A stretch of 64,000 nt of DNA from AWTP1-18 sp036504515 (GTDB taxonomy: Bacteria > Pseudomonadota > Gammaproteobacteria > Burkholderiales > Rhodocyclaceae): NCBI GenBank assembly GCA_036504515.1, contig DASXVA010000013.1, positions 1 through 64,000 of the forward strand. Direction: 5' to 3'. The position numbers were made by a program, and so were the translations under genes. Shown here piece after piece: positions 25,601 to 34,256 of the stretch. Under the pieces are notes generated by a model, which was not told the origin of the DNA, ran no database searches, and worked only from the letters and a program-made list of their open reading frames with translations. Position 1 is the first letter of the stretch; each line of letters begins with the position of its first letter.

Positions 25601-26544
25601 GCAAGGGCAAGCTGTCCGGCCGCATCAGTCAATTCACCTTGCCGGAAACGGTCACAAGCGCATCGACTGCAACGAGTACTTCCTCGGCCAACGATAACGC
25701 TGTCGATGAATTGCCCGCTCTGGACCTGACCTTTGACCGCTTCGTCTGGGGCAGTAAGGATTTCGGCCAACTCAAGCTGGCGGCAGACAATCATGGGGGC
25801 TACTGGAATGCCAATTTCAACGTACAGAATGATGACGCCACCCTGACCGGCGAAGGTCGCTGGAAGCCCAGCGCCGAGGCTGCGGACACTTTTATCGATT
25901 TCAAACTCACGGCAAAAAGCATCGAAAAGCTGCTGGGTCGTGTCGGCTACGTCAATGCGGTGAAGCGGGGCAATGGCAGCCTGGAGGGCAAGCTTTCCTG
26001 GAATGGGCCACCCCATGTGGTGGATTACCCCAGTCTTTCGGGCAGCGTGAAGTTCGTTGCCAAGGACGGCCAGTTCAACAAGCTGGAGCCTGGGGTGGGA
26101 CGTCTGCTGGGCATCGTCAGCCTGCAATCCCTGCCGCGCCGTATCACCCTGGATTTCCGCGACATTTTCAGCGAAGGTTTTGCCTTCGATAACATCGAGG
26201 GCACTGCCGAGGTGAAAAAGGGCATCCTCGATACCCAGGATCTGGAAATCAAGGGCCCGGCAGCGCTGGTGGCGATGAAGGGCACGGTCGATTTGTCCAA
26301 GGAAACGCAAAATCTTCGGGTACGGGTACAACCGACCCTGGGCGAGACGGTGACGACAGGATTGGTGTTGGCCCATCCTGCCGTGGGCGCTGCTTACTGG
26401 GTGGCCAACAAGCTGTTTGGCCGTCCTCTGGATCAGATGTTTGCCTTTGAATACGCCGTGACCGGCGCCTGGGCCGACCCCAAAGTGGAAAAGGTCGGCA
26501 GCGGTGTGTCGAAGAAGGACGTGGTCAAGGAGGCTGCGCCATGA
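22633..26544 (+). CDS. yhdP: YhdP-family AsmA-like envelope protein
   Basis: A 1303-residue inner-membrane-anchored protein with a single N-terminal membrane helix (about residues 25-47) and a very long periplasmic region of beta strands. YhdP and its AsmA-like relatives form bridge-like channels that carry phospholipids to the outer membrane; the role here is assigned by family. Recognisable features are the N-terminal RYGILPQIENYRGDLE, LSQSIHLPVKVAKLEADWQG, and the C-terminal DFRDIFSEGFAFDNI, KGPAALVAMKG and PAVGAAYWVANKLFGRPLDQM. It overlaps the nitrilase-family gene by 4 bases (ATGA), so the two are translationally coupled, as in many betaproteobacteria. Confidence 0.93.
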   Translation: MSVKPQSFSRFFTLLWQQRWARWLIWMAAAGYFIFALLVLVLRYGILPQIENYRGDLETILSQSIHLPVKVAKLEADWQGLRPRLTLTGLEVRDKEGRPALTFDEVQAVLGWTSLLALEPKLHRLEIQAPNLSIRRDESGHLFVAGLEINTQSNEPGAADWLLRQHQVVVRNAAITWTDEQRKAPPLALTQLNFNLVNSGSHHRFGLTALPPKGMADRFDLRGDFRGRDLAQPADWAGQVYVELDYADLAIWRTWVDYPVELPRGSGGVRLWLDVANAKPVAATADLSLKDVAVRLASNLPMLELNKLQGRLQAKQLDDGFDVGSSNLTLTTADDIRIEDLDLHLRWQPLEGEFSANHLDLERLARLAGHLPLPNVVRERLLQHDPKGRFQDLRLSWNGREKPFEHYRAVGKFADLSWIGEGDVPGASGISGSIDGNEKGGRFDIAAKNAALDLPAVFAESRIPLDKLDVQARWKRSGSDYDVYLDRTAFRNADAEGTASGSFRSKAGQGPVIDLEAMLSRGEGSAVWKYMPKVVNADVSTWLKNGILSGHAENVSLKLKGDLSRFPFTDGSGIFRIQGRIFDGVLNYAPSWPKIDGIQGELLFDKVRMLITAKSGNLMGAALGPVTAELPDLMVTDEIMLIHGKAKGDTGSFLKFLEASPVGNHIDHATQDMTATGNGELDLKLTIPLKHVDDTKVAGTYRFDGNHLLVEPGVPAFDDVRGKLDFTENGLTAKDIKARSLGGAMSLEVKTQGEGLVAVDARGDATGAALRQYIPTSPIASLAPLFDHVSGTTHWEGTVRVKKRNPEIRISSDLRGISVSLPEPFNKAATESRPFVFERKLPDARLVPTRGKAVTANNRDLLEVTLGRVLRVQLLRNSENGNSVVERGFIGINAAPRLPDRGTILVANGAKVDADFWRHLFSSKANGTSKNADNDSGIGLNQLDIKADEVLVAGRSVHDLRVQGNLRNDHWLAEVRSREVSGRFDWLGTGKGKLSGRISQFTLPETVTSASTATSTSSANDNAVDELPALDLTFDRFVWGSKDFGQLKLAADNHGGYWNANFNVQNDDATLTGEGRWKPSAEAADTFIDFKLTAKSIEKLLGRVGYVNAVKRGNGSLEGKLSWNGPPHVVDYPSLSGSVKFVAKDGQFNKLEPGVGRLLGIVSLQSLPRRITLDFRDIFSEGFAFDNIEGTAEVKKGILDTQDLEIKGPAALVAMKGTVDLSKETQNLRVRVQPTLGETVTTGLVLAHPAVGAAYWVANKLFGRPLDQMFAFEYAVTGAWADPKVEKVGSGVSKKDVVKEAAP

Positions 26545-27338
26545 GGGTTGCCGTCATCCAGATGATTTCAACACCCGAGGTGGCCCCCAACCTGGCTACG
26601 GCGGGGCGCTTGCTGGCAGAGGCGGCGCAAGCCGGGGCCAAGTTGGCGGTACTGCCGGAATACTTTCCCCTGATCGGCGCCAGCGATGGTGATCGCCTTG
26701 CCGCCCGGGAAACGGAAGGGCAGGGACCGATTCAGGACTTTCTTGCCGATGCTGCCCGTCGTCTGGGGCTTTGGCTGGTGGCAGGTTCCATTCCGCTGAC
26801 GGCGAATGATCCGGCCAAGCTGCGCAACAGCATGTTGATCTTCGACGACCAGGGCCAACGTGTGGCCCGCTACGACAAGATCCACCTGTTCGGCTTTCGC
26901 AAAGGTGAGGAGTTTTACGACGAGTCCGCCACCATCGAGGCAGGGGACATGCCCCTGGCGATCGATACGCCTTTTGGCAGGCTAGGCGTCGGCATCTGCT
27001 ACGACCTGCGCTTTCCCGAGCTTTTCCGCAATATGGGCGCCATCGACCTGTTGGCCCTGCCCGCCGCCTTTACCGACACGACCGGCAAGGCCCACTGGGA
27101 ACTGCTACTGCGGGCACGGGCGGTGGAAAACCAGTGCTATGTGCTGGCTTCGGCCCAGGGCGGACGACATCCTACGGGGCGCATGACCCACGGCAACAGC
27201 ATGATCGTCGACCCCTGGGGCGAGATCCTGACCCGCATGGACAAGGGCGAAGGCGTGCTGACCGCAGAAATAGATCAGGAACGGATTGCAGAAGTACGCC
27301 GTTCTCTGCCAGCATTGCAGCATCGAAAAATAATGTGA
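26541..27338 (+). CDS. Carbon-nitrogen hydrolase (Nit2/omega-amidase-like)
   Basis: A 265-residue cytosolic amidohydrolase of the nitrilase superfamily. The catalytic triad is visible: Glu in LPEYFP, Lys in YDKIHLFGF, and Cys in GVGICYDLRFPELFR. Members near yhdP are close to Nit1/Nit2, which hydrolyse deaminated glutathione or alpha-ketoglutaramate as metabolite repair; the substrate here is not certain. ATG at 26541 overlaps the preceding stop. tldD follows 17 bases after its stop, so this is one transcript. Confidence 0.9.
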   Translation: MRVAVIQMISTPEVAPNLATAGRLLAEAAQAGAKLAVLPEYFPLIGASDGDRLAARETEGQGPIQDFLADAARRLGLWLVAGSIPLTANDPAKLRNSMLIFDDQGQRVARYDKIHLFGFRKGEEFYDESATIEAGDMPLAIDTPFGRLGVGICYDLRFPELFRNMGAIDLLALPAAFTDTTGKAHWELLLRARAVENQCYVLASAQGGRHPTGRMTHGNSMIVDPWGEILTRMDKGEGVLTAEIDQERIAEVRRSLPALQHRKIM

Positions 27339-27355
27339 ACCGCGGTGACCCCGAC

Positions 27356-28813
27356 ATGAACGCACCTGCTCAAAAAAATCTCAACCACTACCTGACGGCG
27401 GAACGCTGTCTGCTGGCCCCCTACAACCTGACCCCGGCGCGCCTGGAGCGGGTCTTCGGCCAGATGTTCGGGCACAAGGTGGACTACGCCGACCTCTATT
27501 TTCAGTACGCCCGCTCCGAGGCCTGGAGCTTGGAGGAAGGCATCGTCAAGTCCGGCAGCTTCAACATCGAACAAGGGGTGGGTGTTCGCGCCATTTCCGG
27601 CGAGAAAACTGCCTTCGCCTATTCCGACGAAATCAGCCTGCCGGCCCTGGAGTCTGCTGCCCAGGCGACTCGCGCCATTGCTGCTGCGGGCAGCCACAAG
27701 CTGGCCCCAATCCTGAAGCGCAGTTCCCCCGTTGCCCTCTATGGTGCGGAAGATCCCATTGCCTCCCTGTCTGATGTGGAGAAGGTCAAGCTGCTGGAGC
27801 GTCTGGAAGGTTTCGCCCGGGCCGCCGACCCCCGGGTCAAGGAAGTCATGGCCCATATCGCCGGCACCTGGGAAGTGGTACTGGTGGCTCGCTCCGATGG
27901 TCAGATGGCGGCAGATGTGCGGCCCCTGGTGCGGGTTTCCATCACGGTACTGATGGAAGACAAGGGCAAGCGCGAACAGGGTTCTTCCGGTGGTGGCGGT
28001 CGCTACGACTATCGCTATTTCACCGATGCCCTGCTCAAGGACTATGCGGACAAAGCGGTGCACCAGGCCAGTATCAATCTGGCGGCCAAGCCCGCTCCGG
28101 CTGGCACCATGACTGTGGTGCTGGGTAACGGTTGGCCCGGCATCCTGTTGCATGAAGCCATTGGCCATGGTCTGGAAGGCGACTTCAACCGCAAGGGAAG
28201 TTCCATCTTTGCAGGCCGTATTGGCGAACGGGTGGCTGCTCCCGGCGTGACCGTGGTGGATGACGGCACCTTGGCCGACCGCCGTGGTTCCCTCAATGTG
28301 GATGACGAAGGCAACCCGACCCGCCGTACGGTCTTGATCGAAGACGGCATCCTGCAAGGTTATCTGCAGGACAGTCTCAATGCTCGCCTGATGGGCGTCG
28401 AACCCACCGGCAATGGTCGTCGCGAATCTTTTGCACACTTGCCTTTGCCGCGCATGACCAACACCATCATGCTGGCTGGCGACAAGAGTCCGGAAGAAAT
28501 CATCAAGTCGGTGAAGAAGGGGCTCTATGCCGCCAACTTTGGCGGTGGCCAGGTGGACATCACCAGTGGCAAGTTTGTTTTCTCCGCCGCCGAGGCCTAC
28601 CTGATCGAAAACGGCAAGATCACCACCCCGGTCAAGGGCGCGACCCTGATCGGCAACGGCCCCGACGTGCTGACCCGGGTGTCCATGATCGGTAACGATC
28701 TGGCCCTGGACCCCGGTGTCGGTACCTGCGGCAAGGAAGGCCAAAGTGTGCCGGTCGGCGTCGGTCAGCCCACTTTGCGTATTGATGGACTGACGGTTGG
28801 CGGGACTGCGTGA
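27356..28813 (+). CDS. tldD: Metalloprotease TldD
   Basis: Zinc metallopeptidase subunit that works with TldE/PmbA to degrade unfolded peptides, process microcin-like peptides and act on CcdA antitoxin in enterobacteria. The 485-residue protein has the HExxxH site (HEAIGHGLEGD, about residues 265-275) and the family's YFQYARSEAWSLEEGIVKSG at the N terminus, plus GLYAANFGGGQVD and a closing GQPTLRIDGLTVGGTA. The upstream open frame to 27134 overlaps the nitrilase gene and is not used; ATG at 27356 starts the TldD homology. No tldE is seen in this window. Its stop overlaps the next gene by 4 bases (GTGA). Confidence 0.96.
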   Translation: MNAPAQKNLNHYLTAERCLLAPYNLTPARLERVFGQMFGHKVDYADLYFQYARSEAWSLEEGIVKSGSFNIEQGVGVRAISGEKTAFAYSDEISLPALESAAQATRAIAAAGSHKLAPILKRSSPVALYGAEDPIASLSDVEKVKLLERLEGFARAADPRVKEVMAHIAGTWEVVLVARSDGQMAADVRPLVRVSITVLMEDKGKREQGSSGGGGRYDYRYFTDALLKDYADKAVHQASINLAAKPAPAGTMTVVLGNGWPGILLHEAIGHGLEGDFNRKGSSIFAGRIGERVAAPGVTVVDDGTLADRRGSLNVDDEGNPTRRTVLIEDGILQGYLQDSLNARLMGVEPTGNGRRESFAHLPLPRMTNTIMLAGDKSPEEIIKSVKKGLYAANFGGGQVDITSGKFVFSAAEAYLIENGKITTPVKGATLIGNGPDVLTRVSMIGNDLALDPGVGTCGKEGQSVPVGVGQPTLRIDGLTVGGTA

Positions 28814-30504
28814 TTTCTGTTGAAGAACGCCAGCGCGGCATGCGCTGGCGACCCTTGCATGGCCTGGTATTGCTGCTCCCGCTTTACCTGATTTTCCATG
28901 GCTTGACGGCCTTCGGTCTGCTCAACAATGTGGAAGGCATGTATGCCGAAATCGCCCGGGAAATGCTGGCCAGTAATGACTGGCACGGGTGGATCATCCC
29001 CCATCTGAACGGCCTGCCCTACATCGAAAAACCCCCCTTGCTCTTCTGGACCGAAGCCCTGTCCATGGCCCTGTTTGGGGTCAATGATTTTGCTGTGCGC
29101 CTGGTACCGACCTTGTCTGCGGTTGCCTCTATCGGCACGTTGCTGTGGTATGGCCAACGGTTACACGGCCCCCGTTTCGGTGCTCTGGCGGCCTTTGTGC
29201 TGGGGACCAGTGTCGGATTCATCTTTCTGAACAAGGTGGCCATGACCGACCCCTTGATGTCGGCTTGCTTCAATGCCGCGTTGTTGGTCAGCCATGTGGC
29301 TTGGGTGGAAAAGCGTCCCGCCCTTTTGCGCTGGGCCTATGGCTGGCTGGCCTTGGCCGTGCTGACCAAGGGCTTTGTGGCCTTGGTCCTTTTTGTTGGC
29401 GTTTGGGGCTGCTACGGTCTGATTTTTGCCCGGCAGGAAATTCCTCAACTATTGCGGTTTCTGCTGGCACCCTGGGCCTGGGCTGTGTTTTTGCTGGTGG
29501 CCGGACCCTGGCATCTGGCAGCAGCCCTGAGCCTGCCTGAGTTCAGTTGGTTCTACTTTATCAACGAGCATGTCCTGCGGTTTCTCGGACGACGGGAGCC
29601 CAAGGACTATTACTCCGGCTCCCCTCTTTACTACCTGCCGCGACTCGTCTTGCTGTTTTTTCCCTGGTTTTTGGTGCTGCTGATGGCCTTGGTTCAGCGC
29701 CGCCCCTTGTCCGGTGGGCCGGTTTCGGTGCGGGGATTTCTCTGGATTTGTGTCCTGGTGCCTTTGGCCTTTTTCAGCGCCTCGGCAGCCAAGGCCAACT
29801 ATTACGTCATTGTTTGCCTGCCGGCCCTTGCCCTGCTGGCAGCACTCAAACTTGAACATCAACTGATCAAGCAGGACACGCCCTGGCTGATGACGGTGGT
29901 GACCCTGACCGGGATGGTGGCTTGGATGCTGCTATTGGCCCGGATCTGGGCCGAACGACAGGGTGTCGAACTGTCCTGGCTGCCCCTGAGTCGGGATGAC
30001 CGGTTCTGGCTGTCCGCATCTTTTGTTTTGCTGACTACGATGGGAACTCTCTCGGCCCTGAACCGGCGCCATGTGTGGACTTTGCTGCTGCTGGGGGCGG
30101 TCCTGGTGCCCGTCAGTGTTTATGTCAGTCTGGGGGCCGGGCGGGTTGAAGAGCGTATTTCAGCCCGGGTCATGGCCGAACGCATTCTTGCCAGCTACTA
30201 CCCAGGGCTTCCCCTTTTCCTCTATCAGGATTACGAGGATTACTCGGCGCTGCCTTTCTACCTGCAACGGGCCGATATCGGCATTGCCGAGCCGCAAAGT
30301 GCCGATCTCGCTTTTGGCCTGGGTCTTTTCTGGGATAAAGAGCGGTTTCCGTCTCTGGAGACCTTCGTTACCCGAAAGACACCCGCCTTGCTCCTGATTC
30401 TCGACTCAAGGGTAAGAGCCGGGCTGCCACAGCTCCTGGAACACCGCCTGGAGCGCTTGGACCGGGTGGGTAATGCCACCCTGTACCGTTTCAATCCACA
30501 CTAG
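28810..30504 (+). CDS. Glycosyltransferase family 39 / ArnT-like membrane protein
   Basis: A 564-residue polytopic inner-membrane protein with about 12 hydrophobic helices. The N-terminal periplasmic loop carries VEGMYAEIAREML, then W-I-I-P-H-L-N-G-L-P-Y-I-E-K-PP, the hallmark of ArnT-like and other GT39/PMT enzymes that move a sugar from a polyprenyl carrier. ArnT adds aminoarabinose to lipid A, but no arn genes are nearby, so the sugar and acceptor are unknown. GTG at 28810 overlaps the tldD stop (GTGA). It closes the yhdP-nitrilase-tldD transcript. Confidence 0.88.
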   Translation: MISVEERQRGMRWRPLHGLVLLLPLYLIFHGLTAFGLLNNVEGMYAEIAREMLASNDWHGWIIPHLNGLPYIEKPPLLFWTEALSMALFGVNDFAVRLVPTLSAVASIGTLLWYGQRLHGPRFGALAAFVLGTSVGFIFLNKVAMTDPLMSACFNAALLVSHVAWVEKRPALLRWAYGWLALAVLTKGFVALVLFVGVWGCYGLIFARQEIPQLLRFLLAPWAWAVFLLVAGPWHLAAALSLPEFSWFYFINEHVLRFLGRREPKDYYSGSPLYYLPRLVLLFFPWFLVLLMALVQRRPLSGGPVSVRGFLWICVLVPLAFFSASAAKANYYVIVCLPALALLAALKLEHQLIKQDTPWLMTVVTLTGMVAWMLLLARIWAERQGVELSWLPLSRDDRFWLSASFVLLTTMGTLSALNRRHVWTLLLLGAVLVPVSVYVSLGAGRVEERISARVMAERILASYYPGLPLFLYQDYEDYSALPFYLQRADIGIAEPQSADLAFGLGLFWDKERFPSLETFVTRKTPALLLILDSRVRAGLPQLLEHRLERLDRVGNATLYRFNPH

Positions 30505-30603
30505 AAGAAGCTTCTAATAAATACCCTCTTCATAGGCGAGGTTTTGTCGCGTATGCTTGCGGGAAAATTACAAATCAAAAGCGGTGCAGAGAAGAGCCTT
30601 CCA

Positions 30604-30609
30604 AGGAGG
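30604..30609 (+). promoter_or_regulatory. Shine-Dalgarno deciding a GTG start
   Basis: AGGAGG lies 7 bases before GTG at 30617 but only one base before the ATG at 30611, so the GTG is the likely start of the Cache-CheW gene. Confidence 0.65.
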
Positions 30610-30616
30610 AATGCCC

Positions 30617-33274
30617 GTGGCCCGCTACAAGACAATCGAACTGGATGATGCCCTGGCTGGGGTTATCCGGCACATGAACGCCGTTGAGGAATATCGCGAG
30701 GTTTTGCAGAGTCTGCAAGCCGTGTGGGACAACCTGACCCTATTGGGCCAGCTTTCCGGGGCAGGAACTGACATGAGTTCCACCCGCCAAGCCTTCAACC
30801 AGCTTACCAGCAGTCTGCTCAATCAGCTGGGCAGCGAAAACCTGAAAAAAGCCGTCCTCGAAATGAAGGCCAAGGCGCAGGTTGCTATCGACATCCTGGT
30901 CCGCAACCTGTTTGAACGGACAGCCGACATCGGGTTTCTTGCTACGGACAATGACATTCGTCGTTTCGTCACCGCCGTGGCGGAAAAGTCCGGGAACATC
31001 CACTACGGCAAGGAGTTGGAGGATGGTCGGGAGGCTCTGAAACAGCGTTTCGCCGAGTACGTTGCCAAGTACTCCGTGTATTCCGACATCGTGTTGCTCG
31101 ACACCACCGGCAAAGTGTTGGCCCGGCTTGATGACAGTGTGACGGTCGAGCGTAGCAGTGACGCCCTGGTCAAGGAAGCCCTGGAAACATCAGACGCCTA
31201 CGTTGAAACCTGCCGCGTGCACGACCTGTTGCCGGGCAAGACGACCTTGGTTTATTCCTATCGCGTTTGTGACGCCGCAGGTCAGGCCATCGGCGTGTTG
31301 TGTCTGTGCTTCCGTTTCGAGAATGAAATGGAAGGCATCTTTGCCAATCTGGCGGCGGACGAAGACTGGGCCGTTATCACCCTGATTGATGGGGACGGCA
31401 AAGTCATTGCCAGTTCCGACAGTTTTCACATCCCCATCGGTGCGCCGCTTGAACCGGTACTGGATGCCGATTACCGCATCGTGCGTTTTGCTGGCCGCGA
31501 ATATCTGGCGACGACTCGCCCTTCCCAAGGCTATCAAGGCTACCAGGGCCCTGGTTGGTTCGGCCATGTGATGATGCCGGTACAGCACGCCTTCAACAAG
31601 GATGCCTCTGCGATGTTGCGTGGCGTGGCACCGGAAGTTTTGGGGGCGGTGATGACCAGCCCCTCATTGTTTGGCGATGATCTGCGGGGCATTCCCGCTC
31701 AGGCCGAGCGCATTCAGGCCGATTTGAATCGTTCCGTGTGGAACGGCAATGTGCGGCTTGGCAGTGCCCGTCAGTCCATGAATCCCACCTTTTCCAAAAT
31801 CCTGCTTTGGGAAATCAGCAACACCGGTGCCAAGACCAAGGACGTATTCGAGCGGTCCATTGCCAATCTGCATGAAACCGTGGTTTCCGCCATTCTGCAG
31901 GACAGTCGTTTCCTGGCTTCCCTTGCCATCGACATCATGGACCGCAATCTTTACGAGCGGGCCAATGACTGCCGCTGGTGGGCATTGACCTCAGTCTTTC
32001 GCTCCCGACTCAGCCGGCCTGAACTCAGCGATCAGGATCGTCAGGAGCTGGCTGGCATCCTCAGTTACATCAACGGGCTTTACACGGTTTACAGCAACTT
32101 GATTCTGTTCGATTTGCAGGGACGGGTGGTCGCCGTATCGCGGCCTGAGGAAGGGGTGGCCGTCGGCAGCAGTTTGGGCGAAGAGTGGGTGCGTCGCGCC
32201 CTGTCCCAACCGGATTCCCAAGGCTATGCCGTGTCTTCCTTCGCGGCAACACCGCTCTACGGCAATCGTTACACCTATATTTATGGGGCACCGGTCCATG
32301 GCCCCGCCTGCAACAATGCCGTCGGTGGCGTGGCAATTGTGTTTGATGGCGCCCCCCAGTTTGCTGCCATGCTGAAGGACTCCCTGCCACGCAATGAAGC
32401 CGGGGAAACGCTGCCGGGCGCTTTTGCTCTGTTCGCCGAGCGGGATGGTTCCATCGTTGCCTGCTCCGGCGATCAATTCCAGCCGGGGCAACGACTGCCC
32501 CTAGAAGACAGCTTCGGCCGCCTCAAATCGGGCGAATCCCACGCGGGGGTCGTGCGCCATGGTGACAGTTACTACGCAGTTGGTGGCCGCATGAGCAGCG
32601 GTTACCGGGAATACAAGGGCAAGAGTGATCCCTATCGTAACGATGTGCTGGCCTTGGTGTTCCTGCCCTTGTGCGACGCGGTCAGCAAGCGGCAGGCACC
32701 CCAGATACAAAAACTGCTGGTTCATTCGGACCGAAACCAGGATGGAGGCTCCGTGGAAGTCGCCACATTCCATATCGGCACCACCTGGTTTGGTTTGCGT
32801 TCCGAAAACGTGGTGGAGGCGGTAGATCCCGTGGGGATTACGGGCGTCCCAGGCGCCGGTGATTACTTTGGCGGCTACCTGATGTACAACGGCATGCCGA
32901 TTCCTGTCTATGATATTGCCGAACCGGCCAATGCAGGCCCTCATATGGAAAGTAGCAGCCGGCAGGTGATCGTCTTGCGCAAGGGCGATGGTCCTCAATT
33001 CGGCATCCTGGTCGATGGCTTGGGAGAAATCCCCGAAATCGCCGCCACGCGCCTGCAACCGTTGCCCCCCATGCTCGCAGGCGGGAATGTACTGGGCGAG
33101 GCCATCATCACCCCCGACAATGTGGACAAGGACCATCTGCTACTGGTGTTGGGCGTGGACCGGATTGCCGCCCGCCTGGGCGTCAGTGTGCAGGAAGCAC
33201 CGGGGGCCACCATTTCTTTTACTGCTCGTCGGGACAACCCCTCCGGCGCAAGTTCCGCAGCCATTACGGGCTAA
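30617..33274 (+). CDS. Soluble double-Cache protein with C-terminal CheW domain
   Basis: An 885-residue protein without signal peptide or membrane helix, so apparently cytosolic. It contains an internal duplication: A-I-D-I-x2-R-N-L-F-E-R at about residues 90-101, and the same motif ending R-N-L-Y-E-R at about 437-448. Each is followed some 50 residues later by a Cache-like strand pattern (YSVYSDIVLLDTTGKV and YTVYSNLILFDLQGRV). Residues about 695-860 form a CheW domain (FHIGTTWFGLRSENVVEAV, then GYLMYNGMPIPVYDI). CheW couples receptors to the kinase CheA, so this looks like a sensor joined directly to the coupling domain, with no HAMP or methyl-accepting signalling region. Ligand unknown. 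No chemotaxis genes flank it; a 95-residue protein follows. Confidence 0.85.
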   Translation: MARYKTIELDDALAGVIRHMNAVEEYREVLQSLQAVWDNLTLLGQLSGAGTDMSSTRQAFNQLTSSLLNQLGSENLKKAVLEMKAKAQVAIDILVRNLFERTADIGFLATDNDIRRFVTAVAEKSGNIHYGKELEDGREALKQRFAEYVAKYSVYSDIVLLDTTGKVLARLDDSVTVERSSDALVKEALETSDAYVETCRVHDLLPGKTTLVYSYRVCDAAGQAIGVLCLCFRFENEMEGIFANLAADEDWAVITLIDGDGKVIASSDSFHIPIGAPLEPVLDADYRIVRFAGREYLATTRPSQGYQGYQGPGWFGHVMMPVQHAFNKDASAMLRGVAPEVLGAVMTSPSLFGDDLRGIPAQAERIQADLNRSVWNGNVRLGSARQSMNPTFSKILLWEISNTGAKTKDVFERSIANLHETVVSAILQDSRFLASLAIDIMDRNLYERANDCRWWALTSVFRSRLSRPELSDQDRQELAGILSYINGLYTVYSNLILFDLQGRVVAVSRPEEGVAVGSSLGEEWVRRALSQPDSQGYAVSSFAATPLYGNRYTYIYGAPVHGPACNNAVGGVAIVFDGAPQFAAMLKDSLPRNEAGETLPGAFALFAERDGSIVACSGDQFQPGQRLPLEDSFGRLKSGESHAGVVRHGDSYYAVGGRMSSGYREYKGKSDPYRNDVLALVFLPLCDAVSKRQAPQIQKLLVHSDRNQDGGSVEVATFHIGTTWFGLRSENVVEAVDPVGITGVPGAGDYFGGYLMYNGMPIPVYDIAEPANAGPHMESSSRQVIVLRKGDGPQFGILVDGLGEIPEIAATRLQPLPPMLAGGNVLGEAIITPDNVDKDHLLLVLGVDRIAARLGVSVQEAPGATISFTARRDNPSGASSAAITG

Positions 33275-33287
33275 GGATGCGGCATTA

Positions 33288-33358
33288 ACGCAAGCGTCCG
33301 GTGCTGGCCCGGCGCTTGCGTCATGATCGTGAACGGGCTTGTGCCTGTCGTGTTCACG
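33288..33358 (+). promoter_or_regulatory. Two successive RNA hairpins between the Cache-CheW gene and the 95-residue gene
   Basis: The first pairs ACGCAAGCG (33288-33296) with CGCTTGCGT (33313-33321), with an inner CCGG/CCGG stem. The second pairs CGTGAAC (33328-33334) with GTTCACG (33352-33358) and ends just before the ribosome binding site AAAGGGAG. Neither has a U tract, so processing or translational control is as likely as termination. Confidence 0.5.
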
Positions 33359-33374
33359 CCAAAGGGAGTTTTCC

Positions 33375-33662
33375 ATGCCAGTAATCCCCGTTACCCAGGA
33401 TGCCAAGGGCGTCTCCGTTCAAGCCGGAGACCGGGTTCGCATTCTCTCCATCACACCTCCCCGGGAGATGGAAGATGACGATGTGGACATGATCGAATTC
33501 ATGATCGGTTCCATTTGTGAAATCGACCGAGTGGATGCTGCCGGCCATGCCTGGGTCACCATGTGGTGGAGCTGCGCCGATGGTGTGGCCACCAGTACCG
33601 TGGCCTTGGCACCAGCTGAAATGGAGCGAGTCGAAGGCATGTTAGCCAGCAAGACGGCCTAA
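33375..33662 (+). CDS. Small hypothetical protein downstream of Cache-CheW
   Basis: A 95-residue acidic cytosolic protein. Its opening (QAGDRVRILSI) resembles a small beta-barrel of the KOW/SH3 sort, and an acidic patch (EMEDDDVDMIEF) follows. The middle holds WVTMWWSCADG. I recognise no family. GGGAG lies 6 bases before ATG 33375, which rules out the earlier in-frame start at 33339. It lies 100 bases after the Cache-CheW gene on the same strand, so a functional link is possible but not shown. Confidence 0.65.
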   Translation: MPVIPVTQDAKGVSVQAGDRVRILSITPPREMEDDDVDMIEFMIGSICEIDRVDAAGHAWVTMWWSCADGVATSTVALAPAEMERVEGMLASKTA

Positions 33663-33785
33663 ATTCCCCTGCTGCCGTAGGGGATTGCGGCTTCTGGCTT
33701 GGCAATACTGGCCGCTTGGATTGCAGCGGCGGGGCTGTCCAGAGGGCATGCTACATTCGGCAGAGCTATCTTCTGGCCCGTCACT

Positions 33786-34247
33786 ATGACTGTCGAAATC
33801 ATCACCATTGCCACCGCCCATGGCGAACCCTTGCAAACCTTGGCGCAAGCCGAGCTGGTGGCCGGGTTCGGTATTGTCGGCGACCGTCACTTTGGTCTGG
33901 GAGAAGAAGGACCTGGACAGAATCTAAGCCTCATCGAGGCGGAGGAAATTGAGGCCTTCAATCAGCGTTTCGGCATGAACATCAGCCTGACCAGTACTCG
34001 GCGCAATCTGGTAACACGAGGCGTCCGGCTGAACGATCTAGTGGGCAAGACCTTTGTCATTGGCTCAACGCGGTTGAAAGGTATCGAGTTTTGCGAACCC
34101 TGCGAACAACTGGGGCTTCGCTTGGCAACCACCACGTTGACCATGCCCGAAATAGTTGCGGCCTTTGTTCACCGGGGCGGTTTGAGGGCAGCGGTTCTCA
34201 GCAGTGGCATCATTCGTGTCGGCGATGCCATCGTGGTGCAGGACTAG
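33786..34247 (+). CDS. MOSC-domain protein
   Basis: A 153-residue single-domain MOSC (molybdenum cofactor sulfurase C-terminal) protein. The conserved core is visible: GDRHFG near residue 36, then NLSLIEAEEIEAF, TRRNLVTRGVRLNDLVGKTF, and the Cys-bearing FCEPCEQLG, whose Cys binds molybdenum cofactor in related proteins such as YiiM. Members act in molybdoenzyme-linked reduction of N-hydroxylated compounds or as cofactor carriers. ATG at 33786 starts the homology (MTVEIITI); the upstream frame to 33699 adds no recognisable sequence. The protease gene follows after 9 bases. Confidence 0.88.
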   Translation: MTVEIITIATAHGEPLQTLAQAELVAGFGIVGDRHFGLGEEGPGQNLSLIEAEEIEAFNQRFGMNISLTSTRRNLVTRGVRLNDLVGKTFVIGSTRLKGIEFCEPCEQLGLRLATTTLTMPEIVAAFVHRGGLRAAVLSSGIIRVGDAIVVQD

Positions 34248-34256
34248 GGCACGGTG

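Noticed and set aside
27275..28744. A 489-codon open frame antisense to tldD
   Set aside because: tldD is unambiguous; the antisense product has no recognisable motif.
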